DNA of 12,562 nucleotides. Origin: Rhodobacterales bacterium UBA5972. Lineage in GTDB: Bacteria > Pseudomonadota > Alphaproteobacteria > Rhodobacterales > Rhodobacteraceae. The DNA lies in contig DJBQ01000192.1 in NCBI GenBank assembly GCA_002430125.1, positions 1 to 12,562 of the forward strand, given 5' to 3'. Position 1 is the stretch's first letter, and each line of letters begins with the position of its first letter. Positions 5,586-12,562 of this stretch are shown one piece after another. A model generated the notes under the pieces. The model worked only from the letters and a program-made list of their open reading frames with translations. It was not told where the DNA came from and made no database searches. Position numbers and translations under genes: made by a program.

Positions 5586-8021
5586 ATGAAAAGTACTGCG
5601 CGTGTTGTGGTCATCGGCGGCGGTATCGCCGGATGTTCCACCCTTTACCACCTGACCCAAGAAGGTTGGAGCGATGTCGTCCTGATCGAGCGTGACGAGT
5701 TGACGTCAGGCACGACGTGGCATTCGGCCGCACAGGTCACCAATTTTGGCATGACCCAAACGATGGTGGGGTTAAAGTCCCACTCGATCGCGCTTTACAA
5801 AAAGTTGCGTGATGATCCGGAATATCCGGTCGGCTATCACCACGGAGACGGCGGCATTCGGCTGGCCAACACGCCCGAACAGATGCAGGGCTATCGCCAT
5901 TTTGCGTCGATGGCTCGAGGCATGGGAGTAGAGTTTGAGGTGCTCGACGCAGCGGAATGTGCGCGCAGACACCCGCTGATTTCAACCGATAACCTTTTGG
6001 GCGGTCTTTGGGATGGCCAGGATGGCGACATCGACCCTGCACAGCTGTGCCAAGCACTGGCCTATCATGCGCGCAAAGCGGGCGCAGAAGTATACCGTAA
6101 TACCGCCGTCACCGCGCTGACCCAGCATAAAGATGACACGTGGACCGTTGAGACCAGCCAAGGCAACATCGACGCCGATATCGTTGTAAACGCCTGTGGC
6201 TACCGGGTGAATGAAGTGGGTGCGATGATGGGGGTACACCACCCTGTTGCGTCGATGGAACATCAGTATTTCGTGACCGAGGACATCCCGGCCATTGTTG
6301 AATCAAGCCGCCGGATGCCACTGCTGCGCTGCCCGATTAGTGATTACTATTGCCGTCAGGAAAAGAACGGCCTGCTGATCGGTTTCTATGAACAAGATTG
6401 CAAAACATGGGGCATGGACGGCATCGACCCTAAGTTTACCAACGCGCTCTGCCCGAATGATCTGGATCGGGTTATGGACGTGCTGGAAGGGGCCTTTGCC
6501 CGCATGCCCGCCCTGACCGAGGTTGGCATCAAACGGGTCGTGAACGGGCCGATTACCTATACAATCGACGGCGCGCCGCTGGTTGGGCCAATCCCTGGCA
6601 AGCGCAACGCCTTCTGCATTATCGGCCTGCGTGCCGGTTTGGGAGAAGGCGGTGGGCATGGCTGGCTTTTGGCTCAGCAAATCGTGCATGGCGAGGCCTG
6701 CTATGACACTTGGGTCATCGACCCGCGCCGCTTTACCGGCCACACAAATGTGGAACTGACCGCGCTCAAGGCGATTGAGGATTATCAGAACGAATTCCGC
6801 TTTCACTTTCCCCACGAACACCGCCCCGCAGGTCGCCCGGCCAAAACTACACCTTTGACGCCAATACTTGCGGCGGAAGGCGCGGAATTTACCGTTGTGA
6901 ATGGCTGGGAACGCGTCGATTACATCAAACCTTCGCCTGATTTCCACCCGACCCTTGGCTTCAATTTCGATGAGGCGTTTGATATTGTCGCGGCCGAGAT
7001 TGCCAATGTACAAACCAATGTCGGCATGACCGAAGTCAACGGTTTCAACCGGTTTGAAATTACCGGTGCGGACCGTCACAGTTTCTTGGACCGCATGTTC
7101 TGCGGTGCCGTAACGAAACGCGAGGGCCGCGTGGGTCTTGGCTATCTGCTCAACCATCACGGCATGATCAAGGGCGAGGCAACCGTCGCCAATCTGCCGG
7201 CCTCGGACCGTGGCCCTGCACGGGTTTGGTACGGCTCGGCTGCTGCAAGCGAAACCCACGACATGGACTGGCTGCAAAAGCACATTCAACCGGATGAGCA
7301 GGTGCAGATCCGCAGCCTGACCAATGACCAGACCATCCTTGTTCTGGCAGGACCAAAGGCGCGGGATGTGCTGTCGGCCTGTTCGCGTGGTGATTGGTCA
7401 AAAGCTGGTTTCCCTTGGCTCTCTGCGCGAGAGTGCTTCATCGGCTTTGCACCGGCGACAGTGCTTGGTGTCAGCTTCTCGGGCGAGTTGGCCTACGAAA
7501 TCCACGTTCCAAACGCCTCGCTTTATGCGGCCTATCTGGCCCTGCGCAAAGCGGGCGAGCCGCATCGGCTAAAGCTGTTCGGCGCGCGAGCGGTTGATTC
7601 GATGCGCATGGAAATGGGCTTCTTGCACTGGAAGGCCGATCTGCTGACCGAATTCACGCCGTTTGAAACCGGGCTGGACCGCTTTGTTAAGCTGGAAAAA
7701 GGTGATTTCATCGGCAAGGCCGCATTGGCTAAGCTGCACGCTGCGGGTGAACGCAAAGCCTTTGTCAGCCTGAAGGTCTACGCAACCCACGCACCTGCAC
7801 GCGGCGGCGCGTCGCTGATGGTTGGGGATAAGGTGGTTGGAACCATCTCCTCGGCCGATTGGGGGCACCGCGTGGGTATGAACCTTGCCTATGCGTTTAT
7901 TGACCCTGCCTTGTCTGCGATTGGCACCAAGCTGCATCTGGATATGTATGGCGATATGGTTGGGGTCGAAGTGATCGCACCATCGCCCTATGACCCCGAA
8001 TTCAGCCGCATGAGAAGCTGA
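5586..8021 (+). CDS. Dimethylglycine/sarcosine dehydrogenase-like FAD + GcvT protein
   Basis: This large enzyme (811 residues) oxidatively removes an N-methyl group, normally passing the one-carbon unit to tetrahydrofolate. An N-terminal FAD domain starts with VVVIGGGIAG (7-16). SGTTWHSAA follows, with H46 at the place where dimethylglycine and sarcosine dehydrogenases bind FAD covalently. A FAO_M-like linker spans roughly 375-430, and aminomethyltransferase (GcvT) and GcvT-C domains fill about 440-805, including GVSFSGELAYEIHVP and MRMEMGFLHWKADL. Length is normal for the family. It is the first gene of the operon, and its stop is 4 nt before the regulator start. Known substrates are dimethylglycine, sarcosine and related betaine products, but the other operon genes handle cysteate, so an N-methylated amino-sulfonate is a reasonable guess. 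No separate sarcosine oxidase or betaine demethylase lies nearby. Family certain, substrate unknown. Confidence 0.85.
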   Translation: MKSTARVVVIGGGIAGCSTLYHLTQEGWSDVVLIERDELTSGTTWHSAAQVTNFGMTQTMVGLKSHSIALYKKLRDDPEYPVGYHHGDGGIRLANTPEQMQGYRHFASMARGMGVEFEVLDAAECARRHPLISTDNLLGGLWDGQDGDIDPAQLCQALAYHARKAGAEVYRNTAVTALTQHKDDTWTVETSQGNIDADIVVNACGYRVNEVGAMMGVHHPVASMEHQYFVTEDIPAIVESSRRMPLLRCPISDYYCRQEKNGLLIGFYEQDCKTWGMDGIDPKFTNALCPNDLDRVMDVLEGAFARMPALTEVGIKRVVNGPITYTIDGAPLVGPIPGKRNAFCIIGLRAGLGEGGGHGWLLAQQIVHGEACYDTWVIDPRRFTGHTNVELTALKAIEDYQNEFRFHFPHEHRPAGRPAKTTPLTPILAAEGAEFTVVNGWERVDYIKPSPDFHPTLGFNFDEAFDIVAAEIANVQTNVGMTEVNGFNRFEITGADRHSFLDRMFCGAVTKREGRVGLGYLLNHHGMIKGEATVANLPASDRGPARVWYGSAAASETHDMDWLQKHIQPDEQVQIRSLTNDQTILVLAGPKARDVLSACSRGDWSKAGFPWLSARECFIGFAPATVLGVSFSGELAYEIHVPNASLYAAYLALRKAGEPHRLKLFGARAVDSMRMEMGFLHWKADLLTEFTPFETGLDRFVKLEKGDFIGKAALAKLHAAGERKAFVSLKVYATHAPARGGASLMVGDKVVGTISSADWGHRVGMNLAYAFIDPALSAIGTKLHLDMYGDMVGVEVIAPSPYDPEFSRMRS

Positions 8022-8025
8022 TGCC

Positions 8026-9105
8026 ATGACCGATGCGCATGTCGTCATCCTTGTCGATACCGGGTTTGTTGGAACCGAGTTCGCGCTTGTCTTGGATATC
8101 TTGCGTATCGCTAACCGGCTGGGGGATCATGAGCAGTTTAAGATACAAATCTGCTCCCCTTCAGATAGCGCGCTGATCGAAAGTCTTGGGGGCGGCATGT
8201 TGGTGCGTGCCACGCCTTTCCTCTTAAATCAGGCGCTGCCGCCCGACCATGTCGTCGTGCTGGGAGGCGGCGGCATTCGCAAAAGCCTTGGCCTGCAAAC
8301 TGCCAAGCTGCGGTGGCTGGAACGTATCGGAAGCCACATCTTGCTGCTGTCGGATGCGGCTTATGAGTGGAAACGACTAAACAGCCTTGATGGCCGCTTC
8401 ACGACACATTGGGAAAACCAGCAACTGCTTCGGGATACGCTGGTTGATTTGGAACAAAGCCCGCCGCTTTATACACGCAACGGCCGGATCACGACCGCAG
8501 CAGGTATGGTTGCAACCGCTGATGTGGTTCTTTCTGAAATCATAGCACCAGTGTCAAAGCAATTGGCACAGGCGACAAGCCATATGTTGGTGATGAACGG
8601 CATGCGCGATGGCACTGCCCCCCAACCACGCAGCACGCTTGATACCAATTGCCATCGGGTTTGGCGTTTGGATGCGGTGATCGGGCATATGGAGCAAAAC
8701 ATCGAAACTCCAGTCCGCCTGTCGGATCTCGCACGCGTCGCCGGCACGTCAGTTCGGCAGCTTGAGCGGCGCTTTGAAAAGGTGACCGGGCAGACGCCCA
8801 TAGCCTTCTATCGTACACAGCGTTTGCGGCGCAGCCGGCTCATGGTCGAACAGACCTCAACCTCCATTGCCGAAATCTCAGTCGCCTGCGGTTTCGGTGA
8901 CGCGTCAACATTCGCCCGTATGTTCCAACGAGAGTTCGGGCGGTCACCAACGCAGCTTCGGCATCAACTTATTACTCGCTCGTCGAGATCACCTATCGAA
9001 AAGGAACCAACCAATGCACCTCTCCCGCTTTCCGCGCCTGCACCTCGCACATCTTCCGACCCCGCTGGAACCAATGGAACGCTTATCCAAGGAGCTAGGC
9101 GTTGA
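8026..9105 (+). CDS. GlxA-family (DJ-1/PfpI + AraC HTH) transcriptional regulator
   Basis: This transcription factor has an N-terminal DJ-1/PfpI-like sensor domain (about 5-185) and a C-terminal AraC double helix-turn-helix (about 213-314: [18 protein letters not shown] and [20 protein letters not shown]). The sensor retains DGRFTTHWE and [14 protein letters not shown], but the usual nucleophile-elbow cysteine is replaced ([10 protein letters not shown]), so it should bind a ligand rather than act as an enzyme. Relatives such as GbdR, CdhR and arginine-type ArgR control use of betaines, carnitine or amino acids, which suits the upstream demethylating dehydrogenase. The ATG at 8026 has only a weak ribosome binding site and is probably coupled to the gene before. 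The frame runs about 45 residues past the AraC domain and overlaps cuyA by 92 nt; that tail has low-complexity P/S/A/R content and may be accidental. Confidence 0.85.
   Translation: MTDAHVVILVDTGFVGTEFALVLDILRIANRLGDHEQFKIQICSPSDSALIESLGGGMLVRATPFLLNQALPPDHVVVLGGGGIRKSLGLQTAKLRWLERIGSHILLLSDAAYEWKRLNSLDGRFTTHWENQQLLRDTLVDLEQSPPLYTRNGRITTAAGMVATADVVLSEIIAPVSKQLAQATSHMLVMNGMRDGTAPQPRSTLDTNCHRVWRLDAVIGHMEQNIETPVRLSDLARVAGTSVRQLERRFEKVTGQTPIAFYRTQRLRRSRLMVEQTSTSIAEISVACGFGDASTFARMFQREFGRSPTQLRHQLITRSSRSPIEKEPTNAPLPLSAPAPRTSSDPAGTNGTLIQGARR
8999..9006 (+). promoter_or_regulatory. Ribosome binding site that sets the cuyA start
   Basis: AAAAGGAA lies 7 nt upstream of the ATG at 9014, inside the 3' end of the regulator gene. 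It is the strongest Shine-Dalgarno match near this gene. It argues for the start MHLSRF and against the 49-codon-longer open frame beginning at 8867. Confidence 0.75.
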
Positions 9106-10027
9106 ACTTTGGATCAAGCGCGATGACTGCACCGGCATGTCATCGGGCGGCAACAAGACCCGCAAGCTGGAATTCCTGATGGCCGAAGCACAGGCCCAAG
9201 GCGCGGATATGGTGATGACCCAAGGGGCCACCCAATCCAACCACGCGCGCCAAACAGCCGCCTTTGCGGCAAGATTGGGTATGAAATGCCATATATTGCT
9301 GGAGGATCGCACCGGCTATAACAATGCCAACTACAACACCAACGGCAACGTCTTGCTGGACCATTTGCATGGAGCTACCACCGAAAAATTCGCAGGTGGC
9401 CACAATATGCCGCAAGAAATGGAGCGCGCGGCTGAATTGAAGCGCGCCGAGGGGCATAAGGTTTATGTTATTCCGGGTGGCGGTTCCAACCCGACGGGCG
9501 CTTTGGGCTATGTCAATTGCGCGATGGAGTTGTTGGGCCAAGCCAATGATCGTGGCCTTTTGATTGACCGCATCGTGCATGCTACGGGATCTTCGGGTAC
9601 GCAGGCGGGGCTGGTCACGGGCCTTGCTGCCATGAATGCGCAAGTGCCGGTTTTGGGTATCGGAACGCGCGCGCCGCGTGAAAAGCAAGAGCAGATGGTC
9701 TATGATCTGGCCTGCAAGACCGCCGAAAAACTTGGTTGCCCCGGCGTTGTGAAGCGCGAGGATGTTATCGCGAACACCGATTATGTCGGTTCAGGCTACG
9801 GCTTGCCGACCGAGGCCGGAATTGAAGCGATCAAGATGTTTGCCGGGCTTGAAGGCATCTTGCTGGACCCGGTCTATTCGGCCAAGGGAGCGTCAGGTTT
9901 GATCGATCTTGCCCGCAAAGGCGCGTTCAAGGACGAGCGGGTCGTATTCCTGCACACTGGCGGATCGGTCGGGTTGTTCGGCTATGATTTTGCCTTCGAC
10001 AATGCGGACTACTGGGTCAATCTCTGA
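9014..10027 (+). CDS. cuyA: L-cysteate sulfo-lyase (PLP-dependent)
   Basis: CuyA cleaves L-cysteate to pyruvate, sulfite and ammonium in the cytoplasm. The 337-residue product belongs to the D-cysteine desulfhydrase/ACC-deaminase fold family. It shows [12 protein letters not shown] with the PLP lysine at K48, [10 protein letters not shown] (71-80), [13 protein letters not shown], the phosphate-binding [12 protein letters not shown] and a C-terminal VFLHTGG. From memory it follows the Ruegeria (Silicibacter) pomeroyi enzyme closely along its length, including [18 protein letters not shown] and [15 protein letters not shown], which favours CuyA over generic D-cysteine desulfhydrase. The start at 9014 fits the family length and has a good ribosome binding site. 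The stop shares one base with the next start (TGATG). No sulfite exporter or sulfite dehydrogenase is visible in the window, so sulfite must be handled elsewhere. Confidence 0.9.
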   Translation: MHLSRFPRLHLAHLPTPLEPMERLSKELGVELWIKRDDCTGMSSGGNKTRKLEFLMAEAQAQGADMVMTQGATQSNHARQTAAFAARLGMKCHILLEDRTGYNNANYNTNGNVLLDHLHGATTEKFAGGHNMPQEMERAAELKRAEGHKVYVIPGGGSNPTGALGYVNCAMELLGQANDRGLLIDRIVHATGSSGTQAGLVTGLAAMNAQVPVLGIGTRAPREKQEQMVYDLACKTAEKLGCPGVVKREDVIANTDYVGSGYGLPTEAGIEAIKMFAGLEGILLDPVYSAKGASGLIDLARKGAFKDERVVFLHTGGSVGLFGYDFAFDNADYWVNL

Positions 10028-11220
10028 TGGAACGCAGGTTCTTTGGGTCCTTCACACAGCAAGAGCCGATGTCAGCGCAAGCGGTTGAAGCAGCCGTTGC
10101 TGTACTGACTTCAGGGCGCCTGCATCGCTATAACCTCGCCCCCGCTGAGCTGGGCGAGGTTGCAGCACTTGAGGCGGAATACCGTGACTGGCAAGGGTCT
10201 GGCTATTGCCTTGCGGTGACCTCTGGCGGGCAAGCCTTGCAGATCGCTATGCGTGCGGTGGGCGTTGTGCCGGGGGATGCGGTGCTGACCAACAGCTTTA
10301 CCCTTGCTCCGGTGCCGGGGGCGATTGCAGCCGTGGGCGGCAAGCCGGTTCTGGTGGAAATTGACGCAACCTTGCGGTTGGATCTGGCTGATCTGCAGCG
10401 CAAGATCGCCAGCAGCGGCGCGCGGTTCCTGCTGTTGTCACACATGCGCGGCCATCTGTGTGATATGGATGCCTTGATGCAGATTTGTGATGCCGCAGGC
10501 GTTAAAGTGATCGAGGATTGCGCCCATACGATGGGGGCAAAATGGCGCGGTGTGCGGTCGGGCAATTTCGGCAAGGCCGCTTGTTTTTCAACGCAAACCT
10601 ACAAGCATCTGAATTCTGGCGAAGGTGGGTTCCTCACCACCGATGACCCGGAGCTTGCCGCCCGTGCGACGATCCTGTCGGGCAGCTACATGCTGTTTGG
10701 TCGCCATGGAGCCGGGCCGGAACTGGCGGTTTATGAGGATATCCGCTGTGAAATGCCCAATTGTTCGGCCCGGATGGATGCGCTGCGCGCGGCAATCCTG
10801 CGGCCGCAACTGGCAAATATTGATACCAGCATCGCCCGCTGGAATGCGCGCTATCGCCTGGTCGAGGCGGGGTTGCGCGAAGATGCGCGCATCGCCATCA
10901 CCCCGCGCCCGCAGGCCGAAGACTATGTCGGCTCCTCGATCCAGTTTCGGGTGCCTGACCTGACCGCCGAGGGCTGCCACGCCTTGTTAAAAGCGGCGGC
11001 AGCGGCGGGGGTGGAGTTGAAATGGTTCGGCAATGCCGATCCGGTCGGCTTCACTTCGGCGCATCAAAGCTGGCGTTATGTGGCGCGCCAGCAATTGCCA
11101 CAAACCGATGCCATTCTGGCCACCCTGTTCGACATGCGTCTGCCGCTGACATTTTCCGAGGCCGATTGCGCGTTGATCGCGACACTAATAATCGAAGCCC
11201 TAGACGAGGTATTGCCATGA
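10027..11220 (+). CDS. DegT/DnrJ/EryC1/StrS-family PLP aminotransferase
   Basis: This 397-residue protein has the fold-type I layout of the DegT/StrS aminotransferases: AVTSGGQALQIAMRAVG (63-79), VIEDCAHTMGAKWRG (161-175) with D164 for the PLP pyridine nitrogen, and FSTQTYKHLNSGEGGFL with the Schiff-base lysine at K193. The small-domain NCSARMDALRAAIL motif follows. Typical members aminate keto-sugars or scyllo-inosose next to a hydroxyl carbon. No nucleotide-sugar or cell-surface genes are nearby; the gene is locked into a sulfonate operon by a 1-nt stop/start overlap with cuyA and an ATGA overlap with the racemase. It may interconvert an amino-sulfonate and its keto form (sulfopyruvate/cysteate, or hydroxyketone/cysteinolate), using glutamate or alanine. 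This is inference; only the family and the intact PLP residues are visible. Translation probably depends on coupling, as no strong ribosome binding site precedes it. Confidence 0.85.
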   Translation: MERRFFGSFTQQEPMSAQAVEAAVAVLTSGRLHRYNLAPAELGEVAALEAEYRDWQGSGYCLAVTSGGQALQIAMRAVGVVPGDAVLTNSFTLAPVPGAIAAVGGKPVLVEIDATLRLDLADLQRKIASSGARFLLLSHMRGHLCDMDALMQICDAAGVKVIEDCAHTMGAKWRGVRSGNFGKAACFSTQTYKHLNSGEGGFLTTDDPELAARATILSGSYMLFGRHGAGPELAVYEDIRCEMPNCSARMDALRAAILRPQLANIDTSIARWNARYRLVEAGLREDARIAITPRPQAEDYVGSSIQFRVPDLTAEGCHALLKAAAAAGVELKWFGNADPVGFTSAHQSWRYVARQQLPQTDAILATLFDMRLPLTFSEADCALIATLIIEALDEVLP

Positions 11221-11912
11221 CGCGGCGCGTTGTCGGCATACTGGGCGGCATGGGGCCAGAGGCAACAATTCTGTTGCAACAACGGCTTTTGACCAGCGTG
11301 ACGGCGCAAGATGACAGCGACCATTTGCCCTTGCTGATTGATATGAACCCGCAAGTTCCGTCCCGTATCGCGCATCTGATCGAAGGCACCGGCATCGACC
11401 CCACGCCGGTTCTGGTCGCCATGGCGCAGCGACTGCAAGCTGCAGGAGCAACCGCGCTTGCGATGCCCTGCAACACCGCGCATCACTACGCTGCCGTTAT
11501 TCAATCGGCGGTATCCATCCCCTTGCTCAACATGGTCGATCTGTCGGTCACAAAGGCCGCTCAGAAGCTGGAGAAGGGCGCGCGCGTAGGGATGCTCGCC
11601 TCTCCCGCTGTCAAGATGGTTGGCGTGTTCGATGCGGCTTTTGCAGCCTCTGGCCTTGCGCCACTTTGGCCCGCGCAACCTGATCTGATGCTGCAGGCGA
11701 TCCGCGACATCAAGGCGCGCGGCGATACACCCGAGGCGCGCGCCCAACTCGCCGCTGCCGCTGCGGAACTGGCTGCGAATGGGGCCGACGCGGTTTTGGT
11801 TGCCTGTTCCGAGTTCTCGATGATCGCCGATGCCGTGCCGCAGGGCATCACAGCCATCGACACCGTTGACATCCTTGCCGCCGCCATAAAGTCCCATATT
11901 CTGAAAGGATAA
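11217..11912 (+). CDS. Aspartate/glutamate racemase-family protein; candidate cysteate racemase
   Basis: This 231-residue, PLP-independent amino-acid racemase homologue keeps both catalytic cysteines: C85 in MPCNTAHHY and C197 in VACSEF (usually CTE in the family). The N terminus VGILGGMGPEAT (6-17) is diagnostic of aspartate racemases, and the length is normal. I chose the ATG at 11217 because it overlaps the aminotransferase stop as ATGA, has GAGG 7 nt upstream, and starts the domain at the expected distance; earlier in-frame starts would lie inside the aminotransferase gene. Family substrates are aspartate, glutamate and related acidic amino acids. Cysteate is the sulfonate analogue of aspartate, and the gene sits two places after cuyA, so converting D-cysteate to the L-form that CuyA cleaves is the most economical role. 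The spacing to the next gene is 6 nt. Confidence 0.85.
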   Translation: MTRRVVGILGGMGPEATILLQQRLLTSVTAQDDSDHLPLLIDMNPQVPSRIAHLIEGTGIDPTPVLVAMAQRLQAAGATALAMPCNTAHHYAAVIQSAVSIPLLNMVDLSVTKAAQKLEKGARVGMLASPAVKMVGVFDAAFAASGLAPLWPAQPDLMLQAIRDIKARGDTPEARAQLAAAAAELAANGADAVLVACSEFSMIADAVPQGITAIDTVDILAAAIKSHILKG

Positions 11913-11918
11913 GAAATC

Positions 11919-12530
11919 ATGCCTGTCACTTACTTGAAAACCGCAGCACCGCGCCCCGTGACCGAACGCAATGATCTGCGCGATACCGTTGCCCTGATGC
12001 TGCGTGAAATCGAGGCGGGCGGCGAGCAGACCGTGCGTGACTATGCGCAGAAACTGGATGGCTGGACCGGCCCGATCGCGCTGTCACAAGCCGACCGGGC
12101 GGCAGCCATCGCGCGCGTGCCGGAGGCGTTGAAAGACGATATCCGCTTTGCCTATACCAACATCCGCCGCTTTGCCGAGGCGCAAAGGGCCACCTTGACC
12201 GAATGCGAGGTTGAGGTGATGGAAGGCTTGATCGCCGGGCAGAAGCTGATCCCGGTGTCCAGCGCCGGCTGCTATGTGCCTGGTGGGCGGTATAGCCATA
12301 TTGCCAGCGCCTTGATGACGGTCACCACGGCCAAAGTTGCAGGTGTGCCACATATTACCGCCGTATCGCCGCCGCGCCCCGATGTGGGCGTTCCCGATGC
12401 CATTGTGTTCGCAATGGATCTGGCCGGGGCCGATGTGATTTTGAACCTGGGCGGCGTGCAAGGCATTGCCGCCATGGCACAAGGCTTGTTTGGCGCGAAG
12501 CCTGCCGATATTCTGGTCTTACGTGCGTGA
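11919..12530 (+). pseudogene. hpsN: HpsN/HisD-like dehydrogenase, interrupted after about codon 200
   Basis: This is the N-terminal half of an NAD-dependent dehydrogenase of the histidinol dehydrogenase family. It is closest, from memory, to HpsN (sulfopropanediol 3-dehydrogenase, which oxidises R-dihydroxypropanesulfonate to sulfolactate). Visible family features are IAGQKLIPVSSAGCYVPGG (105-123, HisD has GLYVPGG), RYSHIASALMTVTTAKVAG and GGVQGIAAMAQGLFG (178-192). Full-length members have about 430 residues; here the homology stops at DILV (codon 200), where family members continue GPGN, and LRA-stop follows. The missing half carries the catalytic Glu-His pair and zinc ligands, so the protein should be inactive as it stands. 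The start has AAAGGA 9 nt upstream. As a HisD relative it could alternatively oxidise a 2-amino-alcohol such as cysteinolate to cysteate. Confidence 0.82.
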
Positions 12531-12562
12531 GCAAAAGCGGCTGTAAAACGCACATCAATAAT
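12519..12562. other. Foreign-looking sequence at the break in the HpsN-like gene
   Basis: From 12519 the sequence no longer fits any reading frame of the dehydrogenase family. It includes the inverted repeat GTGCGT (12523-12528) and ACGCAC (12548-12553) and is more AT-rich than the gene before it. The edge of an inserted element is the simplest reading, but only 44 nt are available and I cannot assign an insertion-sequence family. Confidence 0.4.

Noticed and set aside
6303..7289. Long minus-strand open frame (328 codons) inside the dehydrogenase gene
   Set aside because: It is an antisense shadow of a clear 811-residue FAD/GcvT enzyme; the translation is rich in Arg, His and Cys, has no recognisable domain, and lacks operon logic or a ribosome binding site.
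8867..9013. 49-codon N-terminal extension of cuyA
   Set aside because: The extra residues do not match the family, lie within the AraC domain of the regulator, and have no Shine-Dalgarno site, whereas the ATG at 9014 has AAAAGGAA 7 nt upstream.
11022..11216. Upstream in-frame extension of the racemase into the aminotransferase gene
   Set aside because: The extension overlaps a well-conserved PLP enzyme in another frame, and the racemase family begins with VGILGGMGPE, right after the ATG at 11217.
1..12562. CRISPR arrays, tRNA or rRNA genes
   Set aside because: I saw no regularly spaced repeats, no cloverleaf-like sequences and no rRNA signatures on either strand.

Overview
This window looks like an accessory catabolic island from an alphaproteobacterium, most likely a Rhodobacterales (Roseobacter-group) member. 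That rests on recalled family resemblance (an L-cysteate sulfo-lyase of the Roseobacter type, an HpsN-like sulfonate dehydrogenase and a TauA-like binding protein) and on moderate-to-high GC; no database search was possible.

Layout. (1) Positions 1-893 hold a decayed ISL3-family insertion sequence whose transposase, on the minus strand, stops before its third catalytic residue. (2) Positions 976-4183, minus strand, hold a complete three-gene ABC importer: a TauA-like periplasmic binding protein, a TauB-like ATPase and a TauC-like permease. The operon ends in a strong intrinsic terminator, and an attenuator-like hairpin lies between the first two genes. The permease carries about 120 extra residues resembling an Ig/cadherin-like fold. 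(3) A divergent promoter region at 4184-4373 separates the importer from a LysR-type regulator (4374-5345, plus strand). (4) After a 240-nt leader, six tightly packed plus-strand genes follow: a dimethylglycine/sarcosine-dehydrogenase-like FAD+GcvT enzyme, a GlxA-type AraC regulator, cuyA (L-cysteate sulfo-lyase), a DegT/StrS-type PLP aminotransferase, an aspartate/glutamate-racemase-family protein, and an HpsN/HisD-like dehydrogenase broken at about codon 200, near the right edge.

How the genes may work together. CuyA fixes the theme: cysteate is cleaved to pyruvate, sulfite and ammonium. Cysteate is the sulfonate analogue of aspartate, so the adjacent aspartate-racemase homologue is a natural candidate cysteate racemase. 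An HisD-family enzyme oxidises a 2-amino-alcohol to the amino acid, so the HpsN-like protein could make cysteate from cysteinolate, or sulfolactate from dihydroxypropanesulfonate. The FAD/GcvT enzyme suggests that an N-methylated precursor is demethylated first. The TauABC-like importer probably brings the sulfonate in. The two promoter regions share a near-identical element, TTCGAA-N7-TTCGAA, which suggests that importer and catabolic operon form one regulon, probably under the LysR protein. The pathway order and exact substrate are inference. The broken last gene means the pathway may be inactive in this isolate, or that the window ends at an insertion or assembly junction.
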